64,000 nucleotides of DNA from Ancylobacter mangrovi (GCF_024752355.1 NZ_JANTHZ010000001.1:992001-1056000), one strand, 5' to 3'. Shown: positions 47,811-57,444, counted from the first letter of the stretch. Notes: generated by a model from the letters alone, not told the origin. A program made the numbers and translations.

Positions 47811-48681
47811 TGCCGCCTCCGAAATGCGAGATGATGGCCCGGTAGAGGCCGTAGAGCCCGAGCGAGAGCACGACGTTCACCACCGCGATCACGCAGGCGC
47901 TGGTGTAGTCGAATTCCTGGATCGCCTTGGCGTAGACCAGCATCGGCAGGGTGATGACGTCCTTGGCGCCGATGAAGAGCACGATGCCGAACTCGTTCAC
48001 CGTCAGCAGCAGGCACAGGCTGCCGCCGGCGAGCAGCGCGGGCAGCGAGGCCGGCAGGATGATCTGGCGGATGACGCGGAACGGGCGCGCGCCGAGGCTG
48101 CTCGCCACTTCGAGCTGGGCCGGCTCGATGGTCGAGAACGCCGCCAGCAGCGGGCGCATGACGAAGGGGGTGAACACGGTGATCTCGGCGAGGATCACGC
48201 CCCATTGGGAATAGAGGAAGTCGACCGGCGGCTGCTCAAGGTGGAAAGCGTCCACCAGCAGCCCGTTCAGCAGGCCGGCCGAGCCGTAGATGAAGGTGAA
48301 GGCCAGCGTCATCAGGAAGGTCGGCAGGGCGATGATCATGTCGATCAGCCGGCCGGCGATCGGCGCGCCGGGAAACGGGATGAACGCGATCACCAGCGAC
48401 AGCACGAAGCCGAGCACGAGGCAGCCCGCGGTCGCGCTGCCGGCGATGACGACCGTGTGGTAGAGCCCGCTGACGAACTCGCGCGAGCGCAGCACCGTCT
48501 CGATGTGAAGGAGCGAGGCGCCCTCGCCTTCGGGCGCCAGCGCCTCGCGCACGATCAGGCTCAGCGGGTAGAAGAACAGGACCAGCAGCACCAGCAGCGG
48601 CGGCACCACCCACAGCAGTCCGGCCCGGAAGCTCCGCCCCGGGCGCGGCGATGCGACGGCGTGGGCGGCGAGGTCAGCCAC
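47794..48681 (-). CDS. phnU: 2-aminoethylphosphonate ABC transporter permease (PhnU-like)
   Basis: Permease of 295 residues with a hydrophobic start at about residue 20 and the EAA loop LEVASSLGARPFRVIRQIILPAS. It overlaps the ATPase gene by eight bases and the following permease gene by 17 bases, so the operon is compact. It pairs with the PhnV-like permease. Confidence 0.86.
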   Translation of the reverse strand: MADLAAHAVASPRPGRSFRAGLLWVVPPLLVLLVLFFYPLSLIVREALAPEGEGASLLHIETVLRSREFVSGLYHTVVIAGSATAGCLVLGFVLSLVIAFIPFPGAPIAGRLIDMIIALPTFLMTLAFTFIYGSAGLLNGLLVDAFHLEQPPVDFLYSQWGVILAEITVFTPFVMRPLLAAFSTIEPAQLEVASSLGARPFRVIRQIILPASLPALLAGGSLCLLLTVNEFGIVLFIGAKDVITLPMLVYAKAIQEFDYTSACVIAVVNVVLSLGLYGLYRAIISHFGGGNAGRV

Positions 48682-49828
48682 GGGGCGCGTCCTCCGGCAC
48701 CAGCGTCACCTCGGACGGATCGAAGCAGACGCGCAGCTGATCGCCCAGCGCCGGCGGCACCGCCATCGGCACGCAGGTCATGCGCAGGCTCTCGCCTTCC
48801 GCCGTCAGCGTGATGTTGTGCACGTCGCCCTGCCACTGGACGCTCTGCACCACGCCGGTGAGCGCATTGGCCACCGCGCCCTCGCCGGCGAAGCGCATGT
48901 GGTGCGGGCGCACGCAGAGCAGGCAGTCGCGGCCCTCCGGCAGGTTGTGCGGATTGCGCGCGAGCAGCTCGGCGCCGCCGAACCGCACCCGCGCCTCGCC
49001 CGGTCCGGCCGCCGTCAGCCCGCCGACGGAAAGGAGGTTCGCCCGCCCGAGGAACTCGGCGGCGAAGCGCGTGGGCGGGTGGCGGAACAGCGCCTGCGCC
49101 TCGCCGAAGGCCTGCATCTCGCCGTCGCGCATGATGCCGATATGGTTGGCGAGCGTCAGCGCCTCGGTCTGGTCGTGCGTCACATAGAGCACGGTCAGGT
49201 CCGGCAGGTCGTGATGCAGCTTGGCGATCTCGTCGATCATGGCGCGGCGGATCTGGGTGTCGAGCGCGGAGAGCGGCTCGTCGAGCAGCAGCACCTGGGG
49301 CTTGGGCGCCAGCGCCCGGGCGATGGCGACGCGCTGCTGCTGGCCGCCGGAGAGCTCGCGCGGGTAGCGCTTGCCATAGGCCGACATGCCGACCATGGCG
49401 AGGCATTCGGGCACGCGCTGGCGGATGACGTCGCGCGGCGCGCCCTGCGCCTGGAGGCCGAAGGCGACGTTGTCCTCGACCCGCATATGCGGGAACAGCG
49501 CGTAGTTCTGCACCACCATGCCGATCTGCCGGTCATAGGGCGCGAGGTCCGTCACGTCGCGGTCGCCGATCATGATGCGGCCCGAGCTCGGCCGCACGAA
49601 GCCGGCGACGACGCGCAGCGCCGTGGTCTTGCCCGAGCCGGACGGGCCGATCAGCGCCACGATCTCCCCGGGATGGACGGTCAGGGTCAACGACTTGAGC
49701 ACGGTCAGCCCGCCGTAGGCGACCGAGACGTCCTCGAATCCGATCCGGCTGCCCGACGTCCGGGAGGCGGTGCGCACTCCGTCGAGGGGCGCGCATCGCT
49801 CGATTTCCTGGGCGGTTATGTCGACCAT
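48674..49828 (-). CDS. phnT: 2-aminoethylphosphonate ABC transporter ATPase (PhnT-like)
   Basis: ATPase of 384 residues. Walker A is GPSGSGKTTALR, the signature is LSGGQQQR, and Walker B is VLLLDEPLSALD; a C-terminal TOBE-type domain follows. The ATG at 49828 shares a base with the stop of the binding-protein gene (TGATG); a TTG one codon upstream is less likely. It belongs to the FbpC/PhnT group that energises importers for metals and phosphonates. Confidence 0.88.
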   Translation of the reverse strand: MVDITAQEIERCAPLDGVRTASRTSGSRIGFEDVSVAYGGLTVLKSLTLTVHPGEIVALIGPSGSGKTTALRVVAGFVRPSSGRIMIGDRDVTDLAPYDRQIGMVVQNYALFPHMRVEDNVAFGLQAQGAPRDVIRQRVPECLAMVGMSAYGKRYPRELSGGQQQRVAIARALAPKPQVLLLDEPLSALDTQIRRAMIDEIAKLHHDLPDLTVLYVTHDQTEALTLANHIGIMRDGEMQAFGEAQALFRHPPTRFAAEFLGRANLLSVGGLTAAGPGEARVRFGGAELLARNPHNLPEGRDCLLCVRPHHMRFAGEGAVANALTGVVQSVQWQGDVHNITLTAEGESLRMTCVPMAVPPALGDQLRVCFDPSEVTLVPEDAPRG

Positions 49829-50853
49829 CAATTGCCCGAGATCGCCTGCTTGTAGGCGGCGACGTCGGCCTTCAGGCCGTCCAGCACCTTGGTCCAGTCC
49901 GGCGACCAGATCTCGACGCCGTCGAGCATGGCGTTGAGCTTCTTGAAGTTCTCGTCGTCCGGCTTGACGTCGGTGCGTACGGGAAAGCCGCCGGCGACCG
50001 AGCTGACGTCTTCCTGCGCATCCTTGCTCAGCAGGAAGTCGATCAGCTTCTTGCCGTTCTCCGCGTCCGGGGCATTGGCGACGAGGCCGATGTAATAGGG
50101 CAGCGCGAAGGTGCTCTTCTTGCCGTCCGGGCCGGCGGGAATGAAGATCTTGATGTTCGGGTTGCTGGCCGACTGCGCCAGATTCATCTGCATGTCGCCA
50201 TTGGCGACATAGAGCTCGCCCTTGTTGACGAGGGCGGTCAGCTTGCCGGTGGAAGCGGAGGGGCCGAGATTGTTGGCCTCGAGCTTCTTGAGGTAGGCGA
50301 GACCAGCTTCCTTGCCGCCGAAGACGTGGAAGGTCTGCAGCATCAGCGCGGTGCCGTCACCGGCCTGGCCGGGCGTCGAATACTGGAGCTTCTTGGCGAA
50401 CTTCGGATCGAGCAGCGCCTCGTAGCTCGCGGGCGCTTCCTTCAGCACGGAGGCGTTGTAGATGAAGTTCGGGTAGTTGTTGATCATCGCCGCATAGAGG
50501 CCGCCGGCATCCTTGTCGCGGGCCTCGATCATGTCGCCGCCGGCGGGGGTGTAGGCCTGCAGCAGACCTTCGCTGGCGGCCTTCTGCATGAAGGGCGGCA
50601 GGGTCACGAGCACGTCGGCCTGGGTGTTCGACTTCTCCTTGGACAGGCGGTCGACGACGCCGCCGGAACCGGCCTCGACGAACTGGACCTTGATCCCGGT
50701 CGCCTTGGTGAACGCGTCGAAATGCTTGCCGTACCAGCTCGGCGAACCGTCATGGAGACCGTCGGCGCTGTAGATCGTGACGACGCCCGAATCCGCAAAG
50801 GACGGCGTCGTGGCTGCCGCGAGGAGCAGCACGGAAAGGATGGAGGCTTTCAT
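49828..50853 (-). CDS. phnS: 2-aminoethylphosphonate ABC transporter binding protein (PhnS-like)
   Basis: Periplasmic binding protein of 341 residues with a signal peptide (1-21, PSFADS). The N-terminal mature part [18 protein letters not shown] and the [18 protein letters not shown] segment are those I associate with AEP-binding proteins of this family. It heads the phnS-T-U-V-X run on the minus strand. The ATG at 50853 is preferred to an adjacent TTG. An iron-type substrate is the alternative for this superfamily, made unlikely by the neighbours. Confidence 0.85.
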   Translation of the reverse strand: MKASILSVLLLAAATTPSFADSGVVTIYSADGLHDGSPSWYGKHFDAFTKATGIKVQFVEAGSGGVVDRLSKEKSNTQADVLVTLPPFMQKAASEGLLQAYTPAGGDMIEARDKDAGGLYAAMINNYPNFIYNASVLKEAPASYEALLDPKFAKKLQYSTPGQAGDGTALMLQTFHVFGGKEAGLAYLKKLEANNLGPSASTGKLTALVNKGELYVANGDMQMNLAQSASNPNIKIFIPAGPDGKKSTFALPYYIGLVANAPDAENGKKLIDFLLSKDAQEDVSSVAGGFPVRTDVKPDDENFKKLNAMLDGVEIWSPDWTKVLDGLKADVAAYKQAISGN

Positions 50854-50971
50854 CAAACGGGTTCCCTTTTGGGTGCCAGGCGAGAGGCGGCCTTCCGACC
50901 ATTAATTAGGCGACTTACGAACTGACCAAAAAATGATCTTGCCGCGTCGCCGATAAGTAAAATCTATTCGT

Positions 50972-51002
50972 CTTATGGTCATAGAGGTCAGGCTTATAGG
51001 TC
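50972..51002. repeat. Direct repeats upstream of phnS
   Basis: CTTATGGTC (50972-50980) and CTTATAGGTC (50993-51002) are near-identical repeats 21 bases apart, with a further GGTCA at 50986-50990 and TGACC at 50923-50927. They lie in the 214-base gap upstream of phnS and may be regulator sites. Nothing else is recognisable in that gap beyond an AT-rich stretch. Confidence 0.4.
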
Positions 51003-51067
51003 GCGAGTCGCCGCACGCGACCATCGGCCCGCTGCATGTCGGTCAGGAGACAGCCCTTAGGGAAGCT

Positions 51068-52078
51068 TCAGACGAAGGCGACGCCCCGGCTCTGCGCCAG
51101 CAGGCGCGGATCGCGCGAGCGGATGGTGACCGGCCGCCCCGCGATGATCTCGAAGCAGCGCGCCAGCGTGTCCTCTTCGAGCCGCGCCATCGCCTCATGG
51201 GTGAAGAAGGTGAGATGGGGGAACAGGATCACGTCGTCGCGCCCGAAGAGCGGGCTCATCAGGTGCCCCTCGCGCGCCAGCGGCTCGCTGGAGAAGACGT
51301 CGAGCGCCACCCCGCCGAGGCGGCCGGCGAGCACCGCCTCCACCAGCGCCGCCTCGTCGATCAGCGCGCCGCGCGAGACGTTCACCAGCACCGCGCCGGG
51401 CCTGAGGCGGGCGAGTTCGGCGCGGCCGATCAAATGGCGCGTCTGCGCGTTCAGCACGCAGTGCAGCGACACGAAATCGCAGCGGGCAAGCATGGCGTGG
51501 AGATCGTCAACCTTCTCGACGCCCGCCTGCGCCATCGTCTCCCGGTCGACATTCGGATCGAAGCCGAGCACCTGCGCGCGGAAGCCCTGCCCAGCCATGC
51601 GCGCCATGCTGCGCCCGATCTTGCCGACGCCGACGAGGCCGACCACCGAGCCGGCGATGTCGCGCCCGAGCCAGCGCTGGGCGGGCCAGATCCAGCCCTC
51701 CTCCTGCATCGCCCGCCCGATCTCGGGCAGCCGCTTTGCCAGCGCGATCATCATCGCGAAGGCGCCTTCGGCCACCGTCTCCTCGGCATATTCGGGAACG
51801 TTCACGACCGGGATGCCGCGCGCGATCGCGGCCGGGATGTCGATCGCGTCGATCCCCACCCCATATTTGACGATGCCGCGCAGCTTCCTCGCCGCGGCGA
51901 TGACACGCGGGGTGATCGGCGTGTAGCACATGAGCAGCAGGTCGGCGTCCGCCACCGCCTCCGCCAGCGCCTCCTCGCAGATGCCATCCGGCAGCGTCAC
52001 GAGGTCGATGCCCCGCGCCCGCAGGCCCGCATCGATGCCCGGACATTCGAGCTCCGCATCGGTACGAACGGCCTTCAT
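51068..52078 (-). CDS. D-isomer-specific 2-hydroxyacid dehydrogenase in the phosphonate island
   Basis: NAD(P)-dependent dehydrogenase of 336 residues. The Rossmann motif is VVGLVGVGKIGRSMA, and the catalytic set is present: Arg in VNVSRGALIDEAAL, Glu in FSSEPL, His in FPHLTFFTHEA. It lies between the importer and the PbfA-like gene, 43 bases after the latter. No known 2-aminoethylphosphonate step needs it. It could act on a phosphonate hydroxy- or keto-acid (for example in the phosphonopyruvate/phosphonolactate area) or on the pyruvate/alanine side, but this is speculation. The family is secure, the substrate unknown. Confidence 0.88.
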   Translation of the reverse strand: MKAVRTDAELECPGIDAGLRARGIDLVTLPDGICEEALAEAVADADLLLMCYTPITPRVIAAARKLRGIVKYGVGIDAIDIPAAIARGIPVVNVPEYAEETVAEGAFAMMIALAKRLPEIGRAMQEEGWIWPAQRWLGRDIAGSVVGLVGVGKIGRSMARMAGQGFRAQVLGFDPNVDRETMAQAGVEKVDDLHAMLARCDFVSLHCVLNAQTRHLIGRAELARLRPGAVLVNVSRGALIDEAALVEAVLAGRLGGVALDVFSSEPLAREGHLMSPLFGRDDVILFPHLTFFTHEAMARLEEDTLARCFEIIAGRPVTIRSRDPRLLAQSRGVAFV

Positions 52079-52120
52079 GCGCGTGGCTCCGGGAATGACG
52101 GGTCGGGACGGGAGAGGCGG

Positions 52121-53482
52121 TCAGCCGGCCAGTATGGCGGCCTCGACGATGTCGAGGGCCCGGTCGAGATCCTGCTTCGAGATGACCAGCGGCGGCGACA
52201 GGGTGAGCACGTTGCCCTGGCTGATCTTGAAGCTCAGCCCGGCCTCCAGGCAGCGGTAATAGACCGTCTCGGCCAGCGCGAGGTCCGGGCGCCGCTCGGC
52301 CCTGTCGGTGACGATCTCGACGCCGAACAGCAGCCCGCGCCCGCGCACGTCGCCGATATGGGGCGTGCGGGCCATCAGCTCGCGCATGCGGTCCATCGCG
52401 TGCGCGCCGATCTCGGCGGCCCGCTCGACGAGACCCTCCTCGCGGATGATGGCGAGGGTGGTAAGCGCCGCACGGGTCGTGACCGGGTTCTTCTCATGCG
52501 TGTAGTGGCCGATGGCGTAGTCGCCGGCGACGTCGAGGTCGTGGCGGGCGATCACCGAGGCGATCGGCAGAACACCGCCGCCCAGCGCCTTACCGAGCAC
52601 GATGATGTCCGGCGTTACCCCGTCATGCTCGGAGGCGAAGAACCGCCCGGTCTTGCCGAGCCCGGTCGGGATCTCGTCGAAGATCAGCAGCGTGCCGTGG
52701 CGGTCGCAGGCCTCGCGCACCGCCTTCCAGAAGCCGGGCGCCGGCACCAACGGCGTGGCGCGCATCGGCTCGGCGATGAAGGCCGCGAAATCGCCCTCGC
52801 GCCCGAGAACGTAGGAAATCATGTTGGCGCAGGCGCGCGCGGAATCCTCGAGGTTGTCGTAGCCATAGGCGCAGCCATGGCTGGCCCAGGGCGCGACATG
52901 CTCGGCGCCAGGCAGCAGCGGCCCGGCGATTCCGGAGCGGAAGGTCGCCTCGCCGCCGACGCTCGCCGCGCCGAAGCCCGCGCCGTGGAACGCATCCCAG
53001 AAGGACAGCGTCTTGAAGCGGCCGGTGGCGGCGCGCGCCAGCTTCAGCGCCACTTCCACCGCGTCCGAACCGCCGGTGGTGAACAGCACCTTGTCGAGCG
53101 CCCCCGGCGCCAGCCGGCCCAGCGTCTCGGCGAGTTCCACCGCCGGCTCGCAGGTGAAGCGCCGCGGCGCGAAGCACAGCTCGTCGAGCTGCGCCTTGAT
53201 CGCCTCCTTCAGCCGCGGATGACCGTAGCCGATGTGGTGGACGCTGTTGCCATGGAAATCCATGTAGCGCCGGCCGGTCGTGTCCTCGATCCAGATCCCC
53301 TCGGCTTTGGCGATCGCGGCGACGCAGGGGCTGGAGAGGCTCTGGTGCAGGAAGGCGTTGGAATCGCGTGCCAGCAGGTCGCGCGTGGCGGCATCCTGCT
53401 GGCGCGCCGTCCACGCGGCGCGGGCGGCCGAGGTGTTGGATTCCCCTTCAGTGTGGACCAGAGACAGCGGGCGGGGCGGCAT
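52121..53482 (-). CDS. pbfA: PLP-dependent class III enzyme, probable (R)-1-hydroxy-2-aminoethylphosphonate ammonia-lyase
   Basis: Class III aminotransferase-fold protein of 453 residues. Asp269 (LLIFDEIPTGLGKTGR) and the PLP lysine Lys298 (IIVLGKALGGGVLPIA) are conserved. In phosphonate clusters with phnW and phnX, the recurrent class III homologue is PbfA, which deaminates (R)-1-hydroxy-2-aminoethylphosphonate to phosphonoacetaldehyde. The placement next to phnW fits that role. The alternative is an ordinary omega-aminotransferase, since reading alone cannot separate lyase from transaminase in this fold. Confidence 0.75.
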   Translation of the reverse strand: MPPRPLSLVHTEGESNTSAARAAWTARQQDAATRDLLARDSNAFLHQSLSSPCVAAIAKAEGIWIEDTTGRRYMDFHGNSVHHIGYGHPRLKEAIKAQLDELCFAPRRFTCEPAVELAETLGRLAPGALDKVLFTTGGSDAVEVALKLARAATGRFKTLSFWDAFHGAGFGAASVGGEATFRSGIAGPLLPGAEHVAPWASHGCAYGYDNLEDSARACANMISYVLGREGDFAAFIAEPMRATPLVPAPGFWKAVREACDRHGTLLIFDEIPTGLGKTGRFFASEHDGVTPDIIVLGKALGGGVLPIASVIARHDLDVAGDYAIGHYTHEKNPVTTRAALTTLAIIREEGLVERAAEIGAHAMDRMRELMARTPHIGDVRGRGLLFGVEIVTDRAERRPDLALAETVYYRCLEAGLSFKISQGNVLTLSPPLVISKQDLDRALDIVEAAILAG

Positions 53483-53615
53483 TCAGGCGTCTCCTGGCAG
53501 GGCACGCGGCGGGCGCCGCCTGTTCATGTGAGCGCCGGCCGGTGCGGGGGCGGCGCGAAGGCGCTGCGGGTCGGGCCTTACGGACCGGCAGGTGGATAGC
53601 ACCCGTTCAGGACGA

Positions 53616-54818
53616 TCAGGCGACGAGCCGCGCGCGCTCGCCCAGAACGTGGGGCGCGGGCGCTGCCGAGGCGACGCCCATCTCCTCCAGCGACCGGCAC
53701 GCCGCCTCGACCACCGCGCGCATGACATGCGCGTCGAAATGGCCGATGCAGCCGACGCGGAAGCTCTCGACCGCCGTCAGCTTGCCCGGATAGATCAGGA
53801 AGCCCTTCGCCTTCATCAGATCGTAGAAGCGCGGGAACGAGAAGTTCGGGTCCGCCGGGCAGAAGAAGGTGACGATGATCGGCGAGAGCCAGCGTTCCGC
53901 CAGCAGCGTCTCGAAGCCCGCCGCGCGCATGCCGGCGACCAGCACGTTGCGATTATTGGCATAGCGCGCGCCCCGGCCGGCGACGCCGCCCTCGGCCTCA
54001 TGCAGATGCAGCGCCTCGATGAAGGCGGCGACGACGTGGGTGGGCGGGGTGAAGCGCCACTGGCCGGTCTTCTCCATCACCTTCCACTGGTCGTGCAGGT
54101 CGAGGCTCAGCGAATGGCAGTTGCGCTGCGCCGCCTCCAGCTCGCTCTTGCGGGCGATGACGAAGCCGAAGCCGGGCACGCCCTCGATGCACTTGTTGGC
54201 CGAGGAGACGAGCGCCTCGTAGCGCAGCGCGTTCACATCCGCCGGGACGGCACCGAAGGCGCTCATCGAATCCACCAGCAGCTTGCGCCCGCGGGCGTAG
54301 ACCGCCTCGGAAATCTCTTGGACGGGATTGAGGATGCCCGAGCTGGTCTCGCAATGGATGACCAGCACATGGGTAATCGCCGGGTCCGCATCGAGCGCCG
54401 CCGCCACCTCCTCACCGCGCGGGGGCAGGTAGTCGCCCTTGTCGATCAGCGTGTGGGCGCGGCCGAGATAGCGCAGGATCTGCGCCGCCCGCAGCCCGTA
54501 GGCGCCGTTGGCGAGCACCAGAACCTTGCCCTCGCGCGGCACCAGCGTGCCCAGCATCGCCTCGACGCAGGCCGTGCCGCTGCCCTGCATCGGCACGCAG
54601 TCGAACGCGCCGTCGCGGTCGTCGATCAGCGCCAGAAGCCGGCGGCGCAGCTCCGCCGTCAGCGCCCGGAAATCGCCGTCCCACGAACCCCAGTCGCGCA
54701 GCATCGCCTGCTTCACCGCGGCCGCGGTGGTCAGCGGGCCGGGCGTCAGAAGATAGGGCTCGCCCAGCATCGGCGGCGCGAAGGCTGTCGCGGCGTCGTC
54801 AATCGTGCCATCGGACAT
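53616..54818 (-). CDS. phnW: 2-aminoethylphosphonate--pyruvate transaminase
   Basis: Fold-type I transaminase of 400 residues converting AEP and pyruvate to phosphonoacetaldehyde and alanine. The N-terminus [10 protein letters not shown], the cofactor Asp183 ([11 protein letters not shown]) and Lys209 ([18 protein letters not shown]) match PhnW closely. The start at 54818 lies in the divergent region shared with the LysR gene; it is the first gene of the minus-strand phosphonate run. Its product is the substrate of PhnX in the same block. Confidence 0.93.
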   Translation of the reverse strand: MSDGTIDDAATAFAPPMLGEPYLLTPGPLTTAAAVKQAMLRDWGSWDGDFRALTAELRRRLLALIDDRDGAFDCVPMQGSGTACVEAMLGTLVPREGKVLVLANGAYGLRAAQILRYLGRAHTLIDKGDYLPPRGEEVAAALDADPAITHVLVIHCETSSGILNPVQEISEAVYARGRKLLVDSMSAFGAVPADVNALRYEALVSSANKCIEGVPGFGFVIARKSELEAAQRNCHSLSLDLHDQWKVMEKTGQWRFTPPTHVVAAFIEALHLHEAEGGVAGRGARYANNRNVLVAGMRAAGFETLLAERWLSPIIVTFFCPADPNFSFPRFYDLMKAKGFLIYPGKLTAVESFRVGCIGHFDAHVMRAVVEAACRSLEEMGVASAAPAPHVLGERARLVA

Positions 54819-54888
54819 GGCCGGGCCTCACGAAAGGACATTCATCGTCCCGTCATGATGGCGTGCGCAGGTTTCATTTGAGAAATCG

Positions 54889-54909
54889 TTATTTTGTATC
54901 CATATATAA
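54889..54909. promoter_or_regulatory. AT-rich LysR-type site between phnW and lysR
   Basis: TTAT at 54889-54892 and ATAA at 54906-54909 flank a 13-base centre in a run of A and T unlike the surrounding GC-rich sequence. It is about 70 bases upstream of phnW and 100 bases upstream of the LysR gene, and is the best candidate shared operator. Confidence 0.35.
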
Positions 54910-55008
54910 ACTGGAGCGATGATCGGCCGCTCATCCGGCCGGCGCGCTCGCAAACCGTCCTTCCCGCGACCCGCGGCCTCCCGCCGCCAAGCACCGGCCC
55001 GCGACGCC

Positions 55009-55914
55009 ATGCGCTACGTGCAGCTTCGTGCCTTCCATTATGTCGCGATCTCCGGCGGCTTCTCGCGCGCGGCCGCCGAGCTTTTCCTGACGCAGCCGGC
55101 CATTTCCGACCAGGTTCGCAAGCTGGAGTCCGAGTACGACATCCTGCTGTTCAACCGCGAGCGCAAGCAGGTCACGCTGACCCCGGCGGGCGAGAACCTG
55201 CTGCAGATCACGCGGCGCATGTTCGACGCCGAGAACCAGGCGCTGGAGCTGCTGTCGGAATCGCGCGCGCTGCGCGCCGGCGTGCTGCGCATCGTCGCCG
55301 ACGCGGCGCACCACATCCTCCACATCCTGCACGCCTTCCGCGAGAAATATCCCGGCGTGATGGTCACCATCCGCTCGGGCAACACCGAGACCGTGGTCGA
55401 GAACCTTCTGAACTACGAGGCCGATATCGGCGTGCTCGGCGACCTCAATCCGAGCCGGGAGTTCGACATCATCCGCCTCGACGCGACCCCGATCACCGCC
55501 TTCACCGCGCGCGACAACCCGCTGGCCCGCTCCGACGCGCTCTCCTTCGCCGAGCTCGCCACCCTGCCGCTGGTCGGCCGCGAGGTCGGCTCCAAGACCC
55601 GGCGTCGCCTCGAGGAGAGCGCGGCCAGGGACGGCGTGCAGCTCAATTTCATGATCGAGGCCGAGGGCCGCGAGGCGGTGCGCGAGATCGTGGCCTCCGG
55701 GCTCGGCGTCGGCTTCGTCTCGGAAGCCGAGTTCGGGCTCGACCCGCGCCTCGTCAAGATCCCGATCCGCGGCGAGCCGGTGCTGATGGAAGAGGCGCTG
55801 ATCTGCCTCAGCGAACGCAGCCAGGCGAAGACGATCCGCGCCTTCCTCGACCTCGCGCGCACGCTCGCCTCGCGCGAGGCCCCGCAGCCGTCGCACCGGC
55901 GCGCGGGGGCGTGA
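55009..55914 (+). CDS. LysR-family regulator of phosphonate genes
   Basis: LysR transcription factor of 301 residues. The HTH region (about 3-62, FLTQPAISDQVRKLESEYDI) is followed by a ligand domain with the GLGVGFVSEAEFG segment. The ATG at 55009 gives the typical N-terminus MRYVQLRAFHYV. It is divergent from phnW and probably activates the AEP genes. LysR regulators with phnW-phnX clusters are well known (PhnR type). Confidence 0.88.
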   Translation: MRYVQLRAFHYVAISGGFSRAAAELFLTQPAISDQVRKLESEYDILLFNRERKQVTLTPAGENLLQITRRMFDAENQALELLSESRALRAGVLRIVADAAHHILHILHAFREKYPGVMVTIRSGNTETVVENLLNYEADIGVLGDLNPSREFDIIRLDATPITAFTARDNPLARSDALSFAELATLPLVGREVGSKTRRRLEESAARDGVQLNFMIEAEGREAVREIVASGLGVGFVSEAEFGLDPRLVKIPIRGEPVLMEEALICLSERSQAKTIRAFLDLARTLASREAPQPSHRRAGA

Positions 55915-55927
55915 GACCGGCCGGTCT
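55914..55927. terminator. Palindrome between convergent lysR and mocR genes
   Basis: AGACCGGCCGGTCT is a perfect 14-base palindrome beginning at the last base of the lysR stop, between two converging genes, followed by TCG. As RNA it would fold into a short hairpin, possibly a weak bidirectional terminator. Confidence 0.3.
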
Positions 55928-55935
55928 TCGCGCGG

Positions 55936-57444
55936 TCAGTCGCGCAAGGCGCCGGGCGTGCGGGTGAAGATCGAGCGCAGCACCTCGACCCCCTCGTCCA
56001 TCTGCTCCTCGCTGAAGGCGCTGAAGCCGAGCGTGATCAGGTGATCGACCTGCGCCTCGCGGGCGAGGGCCGAGATCGGCAGGATCTCGAGCCCCCGCCG
56101 CGCCGCCGCCTCCGCCAGCCTGCGCCCGCTCAGCCCTTCGGCGAGCTCGGCGATCACCTCCATGCCGGTATTAGTCGGCGTCGCCCGAAGCCAGTCGGAC
56201 AGCCGCCGCTCCAGGCAGTCCAGCAGATGCTCCTGCCGTTGCGCGTAGAGGCGGCGCATGCGCCGGACATGGGCGGCGAGATAGCCGTCATCCATGAAAC
56301 GCGCGACCAGCGCCTGTTCGAGCATCGGCGAATAGCGCCCGACGATGGCGCGGGCGGAGACGAAGGCTTCGACCAGCGCGTCGGGCAGCACCGCGAAGCC
56401 GAGACGCAGGCCCGGGAACAGCATCTTGCTGAAGGTGCCGAAATAGAGGACGCGTCCTTCGCGGTCGAGCGCGTGCAGCGCCGGCATGGGCCGCCCGCCA
56501 TAGCGGAACTCGGTGTCGTAGTCGTCCTCGAGGATCCAGGCGCCGGCGGCGCTGGCCCATTGCAGCAGCGCGTGCCGCCGCTCGAGGCTCAGCTCCATGC
56601 CGAGCGGGAACTGCTTGGAAGGCGAGACATAGGCGAGGCGCGCATTCGGCGCGCGCGCCAAGCCCTGCGCGACGACGAGGCCCTCCTCGTCGACCGGCAG
56701 CGGTATGGGAACCGCGCCGGCGGCGGTGGCGGAAGCGTAGATGCCGTCATATCCGGGGTCCTCGCACCAGACCTGCTCGCCCGGGGTGAGCAGGATCCGG
56801 CAGGCGAGGTCGACCGCGTGCTGGGCGCCGGCGAAGATGACGATGTTGTGCGGCCGGCAGGTGAGCCCGCGGCTGAGCGCGACATGCTCGGCGATGGCGA
56901 TGCGCAGCGGCTCGTAGCCCTGCGGGTCGCCCTCCCCCAGCAGTTCGCCGGCCGCGCCGGGATCGAGCTCGCGGTAGAGATTGGCCGCGAGGCTCGCCCA
57001 GCGGCGGACCGGGAAAGTGTCCACGGCGGGGAAATTGGCGCGGAACGGCACCGGCCGGCGCATGTGGCGCAGCGTGGACGGCGCGTGGGTGATCGCGGAA
57101 TCGGGCGCGAAGCAGCGGTTCATGTTGCCGGCCGCCTCGATGGCGGGATTGATGCGCGCCGGCGCCTTGGCCGGAAGCTGCTCGGGCAGATCGTGGACGA
57201 CATAGGTGCCCGAGCCCGTCATCGGCTGCAGGAAGCCTTCGGAAATCAGGTGGTCGAAGGCCAGCAGCACGGTGTTGCGGGAGACGCCGAGCAGGCGTGC
57301 GAAGTCCCGGGTCGAGGGGAGCTTCTCGCCCGGCTTGATCGATCCAGCGGAGATTTCGCCGACCAGCCGGTGATAGAGCTGCCGGTGCAGCGGGAGGTCG
57401 GTGCCTCTCTCGATGTCGAGAGCGAGCGAATCCAGGAGATGCAC
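55936..57444 (-). CDS. MocR-family regulator (GntR HTH + aminotransferase domain)
   Basis: Regulator of about 502 residues. The N-terminal GntR winged helix covers residues about 8-75 (GEKLPSTRDFARLLGVSRNT), and a fold-type I aminotransferase-like domain covers the rest with PLP lysine in FGTFSKMLFPGLRLGF. The GTG at 57444 was chosen because GGAGG precedes it closely and it gives a compact N-terminus; an ATG-less upstream extension exists. MocR proteins use PLP adducts of amines or amino acids as signals. It sits at the 3' end of the ABC/transaminase operon on the same strand and is probably its regulator. Confidence 0.88.
   Translation of the reverse strand: MHLLDSLALDIERGTDLPLHRQLYHRLVGEISAGSIKPGEKLPSTRDFARLLGVSRNTVLLAFDHLISEGFLQPMTGSGTYVVHDLPEQLPAKAPARINPAIEAAGNMNRCFAPDSAITHAPSTLRHMRRPVPFRANFPAVDTFPVRRWASLAANLYRELDPGAAGELLGEGDPQGYEPLRIAIAEHVALSRGLTCRPHNIVIFAGAQHAVDLACRILLTPGEQVWCEDPGYDGIYASATAAGAVPIPLPVDEEGLVVAQGLARAPNARLAYVSPSKQFPLGMELSLERRHALLQWASAAGAWILEDDYDTEFRYGGRPMPALHALDREGRVLYFGTFSKMLFPGLRLGFAVLPDALVEAFVSARAIVGRYSPMLEQALVARFMDDGYLAAHVRRMRRLYAQRQEHLLDCLERRLSDWLRATPTNTGMEVIAELAEGLSGRRLAEAAARRGLEILPISALAREAQVDHLITLGFSAFSEEQMDEGVEVLRSIFTRTPGALRD

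Noticed and set aside
49829-49831. TTG start for the PhnT-like ATPase
   Set aside because: The next codon is an ATG that overlaps the binding-protein stop, which is the normal coupling and needs no TTG start.
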